Positions 61,758 to 64,000 of a stretch of DNA of 64,000 nucleotides are shown here, in pieces. Every line of letters begins with the position of its first letter. Position 1 is the first letter of the stretch. The notes below the pieces were generated by a model. That model saw nothing but the letters and a program-made list of their open reading frames with translations, was not told where the DNA came from and searched no databases. The DNA is from Lachnospiraceae bacterium. GTDB lineage: Bacteria > Bacillota > Clostridia > Lachnospirales > Lachnospiraceae. The stretch lies in assembly GCA_910574185.1 (NCBI GenBank), contig CAJSZQ010000013.1:1-64000 (forward strand), in the 5' to 3' direction. Position numbers and translations under genes: made by a program.

Positions 61758-62409
61758 ATTTATAACCCACCCCCCACACGGTAACTATTTTTTTAGGGTT
61801 TTTGGGGGCGTCCTCTATTTTCTGCCGCAGCCATTTTATGTGTACCGTCAGTGTCTGTTGTTCCGAAAAGCTGTCGCTGCCCCAGACCTGTTCAAAAATG
61901 TATTCCTTGCTTAAAGCCTTGCCCTTATTCTCCATCAAAAGCAGAAGCAGCTCAAATTCCTTCGCGGTCATTTCGAGTTCTTTTTCGTTTTTGTAAACGG
62001 TACGGCTCGCCTTATTTATGCGTATATTGCCGTCAGTAATTTCGTCAAGAGCGTATCGTCGCTTAAAAATCCCGCTTATTTTTGCGAGCATAATATCAAT
62101 ATCATATGGCTTTTCTATATAATCGTCTGCGCCGAGATTCAATCCGTTCAGCTTGTCATCCTTTTCCGTTTTCGCACTTACAATCAATACGGGGGTGTTG
62201 CTCGACCTGCGGATTTTTTCCAGAACATAAAATCCGTCCTTATCGGGCAGCATGATGTCAAGCACGACAAGCCTTGCGCCGTATCTTTCGTACAGCAGCA
62301 AGGCTTTTTCGGCTGTTTGAACCGCCGATACCGTATAATTTTCCGCGCGGAGAAAATCACACAGCAGTTCGGCAAGTTCCTTGTTGTCCTCAACAATGAG
62401 AATATCCAT
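61744..62409 (-). CDS. OmpR-family response regulator of the mobile element
   Basis: 221 residues: DILIVEDNKELAEL, phospho-Asp in LVVLDIMLPDKDG (about 51), Lys in EKPYD, and winged helix ending TVWGVGYKYE. It follows the ABC ATPase gene by one base and presumably controls the operon. Confidence 0.94.
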   Translation of the reverse strand: MDILIVEDNKELAELLCDFLRAENYTVSAVQTAEKALLLYERYGARLVVLDIMLPDKDGFYVLEKIRRSSNTPVLIVSAKTEKDDKLNGLNLGADDYIEKPYDIDIMLAKISGIFKRRYALDEITDGNIRINKASRTVYKNEKELEMTAKEFELLLLLMENKGKALSKEYIFEQVWGSDSFSEQQTLTVHIKWLRQKIEDAPKNPKKIVTVWGVGYKYESV

Positions 62410-62410
62410 A

Positions 62411-63169
62411 TTACCACCCTAATTCCAGAAGCCAGTTATTCAATGTGCGCTCCCTTTCTCTTATCTGTGTGGAACATTCGCTTAAGTCGTACTCTCCCTT
62501 TATGTTCCCGTCAACAATGTACATGACCCTTGTACATTTTGCCGCGACCTTAACATCGTGGGTAACGAGCATGATTGTTGTTCCCTCAGAATTTAATTTT
62601 ACAAGCTCTTCCATTACCTCGTCGGAGGAAGTGCGGTTCAATGCCCCCGTCGGCTCGTCGGCAAAGATCATTTTCGGGTTGTTTATCATACTGCGGCAAA
62701 TGCACGCCCGTTGGAGCTGACCGCCCGAAACCTCATTGATGTCGTTGTCGGCAATGTCGATAATGCCGAGCCTGCGCATGAAATCTTGGCCGCGCCGCGC
62801 CGTTTCCCTGCGGGGTTCACGCTGCTTTTTGGATTGCGTTGCAGGAAGTATGATATTATCCAATATGGTGAGGTTTTTCAGCATATACATTTGCTGAAAG
62901 ATAAAACCCATTTCGTCAAGGCGCAGGGCTGCAAGTTCTTTTTCTCCTATCCCTGCGATATTTTTCCCACAGAAACTCACTTCTCCTGCGGTAAAATTAT
63001 CCATGCCCGAAACTGCGTACAGCAGCGTGGATTTTCCAGAACCTGACGGACCCATAACGGCGACCATTTCTCCCTCGCCAATCGTGAAATTTACATTTTT
63101 CAATACGTTGTTCTGCCGCTTGTTTACGATATACGTTTTGCAGAGGTCTTTTACTTCGAGAATATTCAT
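62411..63169 (-). CDS. ABC transporter ATP-binding protein (MacB/Vex2/BceA type)
   Basis: 252 residues: GPSGSGKST (about 40), VSGGQLQR signature, IFADEPTGALN Walker B, and VTHD. The QLQRACICRS sequence and family features match transporters with FtsX-type permeases. Same operon as permease and TCS; likely efflux or removal of antimicrobial peptides, or lipoprotein-type export. Confidence 0.92.
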   Translation of the reverse strand: MNILEVKDLCKTYIVNKRQNNVLKNVNFTIGEGEMVAVMGPSGSGKSTLLYAVSGMDNFTAGEVSFCGKNIAGIGEKELAALRLDEMGFIFQQMYMLKNLTILDNIILPATQSKKQREPRRETARRGQDFMRRLGIIDIADNDINEVSGGQLQRACICRSMINNPKMIFADEPTGALNRTSSDEVMEELVKLNSEGTTIMLVTHDVKVAAKCTRVMYIVDGNIKGEYDLSECSTQIRERERTLNNWLLELGW

Positions 63170-63187
63170 AATTGATTCTTCCTTTCA

Positions 63188-64000
63188 TTATTCAATGCTT
63201 GCTGTATCGGAGGATTTGATTTTTCTTGTGTACAAAGAGGTCAAAAACGCGCTTACGGCTGTGGCGGTAAGGACGATAACGGGGAATACTGCGTATATCT
63301 CCACAGGGTTTTGCATATATTTTACGCCCATTTCAAGCCCCATCGTCCCGAAAATAGGGTCAAAGCAAAGCTTTGTAAGGGGCATACCCAAAAACTCCGC
63401 AAGAAGTACAGCTGCCGCCACCGCAATGAAAAATCTTAATGTGTACTGTCCATATATTTTGGCGTTCCTAATGCCGATGGCTTTCAAAAGGGCAATTTCC
63501 GCCTGCTCCTTTGCGATAAAGGAACGCGCCATAAGCACGGTTATAAGTGCGGCTAAAATTACCGTAAGGACGGCGGACATTTTTTTAACCGCGTCTATGG
63601 CATCGCCGACTCCGGTGGTGTCCTTTACGGTTTCGCCCGCTGTTTTAACGCTTGAAAACTTAGGATAAAGCTCCTCGATTTTTTCAATTCTGCTTAATAC
63701 TTCCTTATCGTCGGGGTCGTCGGTAAATCTTATCTGCGTACCGGGGGAGCCGATTGCTGCGATATAGTTGATATCGCAGTCGGTATGAACCCTTACGGAT
63801 ATGCCCTGGTTGACCATTGCCTGATACAGAGCGGTTATGATGAACTCCGCCGTTTCGCCCGTCGGGTAGGACAAGGTAACGGTATCGCCTATTTCCGCAC
63901 CCAGCTTTTTTGCCAAAAGGGTTGTCATCGCAATTTCGTCGCTGTTTTGGGGAGGAGTACCCTCTAAATATTCGTACATATCCATTGTTGTTCCCGTACC
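63188..64000 (-). CDS. FtsX/MacB-type ABC permease, C-terminal part (cut by window end)
   Basis: The frame is open to the window end, so the N-terminus lies outside. Visible are a MacB-like extracytoplasmic region (PPQNSDEIAMTTLLAKKLGAEIGDTVTLSYPTGE) and three C-terminal helices of the FtsX domain (LTVILAALITVLMARSFIAKEQAEIALLKAIGIRNAKI, and so on). Works with the ATPase encoded 18 bases on. Resembles Vex-type permeases regulated by VncRS-like systems. Confidence 0.88.
   Translation of the reverse strand, partial: GTGTTMDMYEYLEGTPPQNSDEIAMTTLLAKKLGAEIGDTVTLSYPTGETAEFIITALYQAMVNQGISVRVHTDCDINYIAAIGSPGTQIRFTDDPDDKEVLSRIEKIEELYPKFSSVKTAGETVKDTTGVGDAIDAVKKMSAVLTVILAALITVLMARSFIAKEQAEIALLKAIGIRNAKIYGQYTLRFFIAVAAAVLLAEFLGMPLTKLCFDPIFGTMGLEMGVKYMQNPVEIYAVFPVIVLTATAVSAFLTSLYTRKIKSSDTASIE

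Overview
The window looks like a chromosome segment of a gut-type, low-to-mid GC Gram-positive anaerobe, most likely a Lachnospiraceae (Clostridia). The evidence is strong AGGAGG-type ribosome binding sites, a T-box in front of thrS, a DUF5688 gene, a chorismate mutase-shikimate kinase fusion, YqeG, a YgjP-like protease, tandem NlpC/P60 hydrolases and an integrative element with a DUF4368-type serine recombinase. The species cannot be fixed from sequence alone.

Layout. 1-0.6 kb: end of an IS630 transposase and a miniature repeat. 0.8-5.8 kb: a fructose-6-phosphate-aldolase-like gene, then a two-component system with a BcrA-type ABC exporter. 6.2-15.3 kb: a carbohydrate locus made of a broken glycyl-radical activase, class II aldolase, zinc dehydrogenase, mannose-family PTS (IIA, IIB, fused IIC-IID), SorC regulator, esterase and aldose epimerase. 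15.5-42.1 kb: mostly core genes, namely amidase, T-box-thrS, ferredoxin protein, LytTR/DUF3021 pair, patatin, an old-yellow-enzyme reductase, CM-SK, yqeG, efp, tRNA-Arg(CCG), argS, two tRNA trans-editing genes, a TudS-like gene with an amino-acid ABC importer, proteases, two NlpC/P60 hydrolases, rpsB and tsf.

42.2-54.8 kb is an AT-rich accessory region: a broken nuclease-helicase gene, a BrnT/BrnA toxin-antitoxin pair, a HEPN-like protein, a ParA fragment, MarR-MATE, three TetR regulators with visible operators, hydrolase, PEBP and FMN-binding genes, and several relics. 54.8-64 kb is the end of an integrative/mobilizable element that cuts a mutS2-like gene. It carries, on the minus strand, a serine recombinase, TnpW-like protein, relaxase, MobC, sigma-like factor, KTR protein, and a TCS plus FtsX-type ABC transporter that runs off the window.

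The most unusual signal is a family of long hairpin elements scattered through the intergenic regions (about 525-600, 21196-21423, 40074-40217, 47923-48166, 52861-52980). They share GTTAC/GTAAC-type termini. Two are flanked by perfect 8-bp direct repeats, and two full copies share a core whose stems differ by compensatory base changes. This fits a miniature transposable element whose folded structure is under selection.
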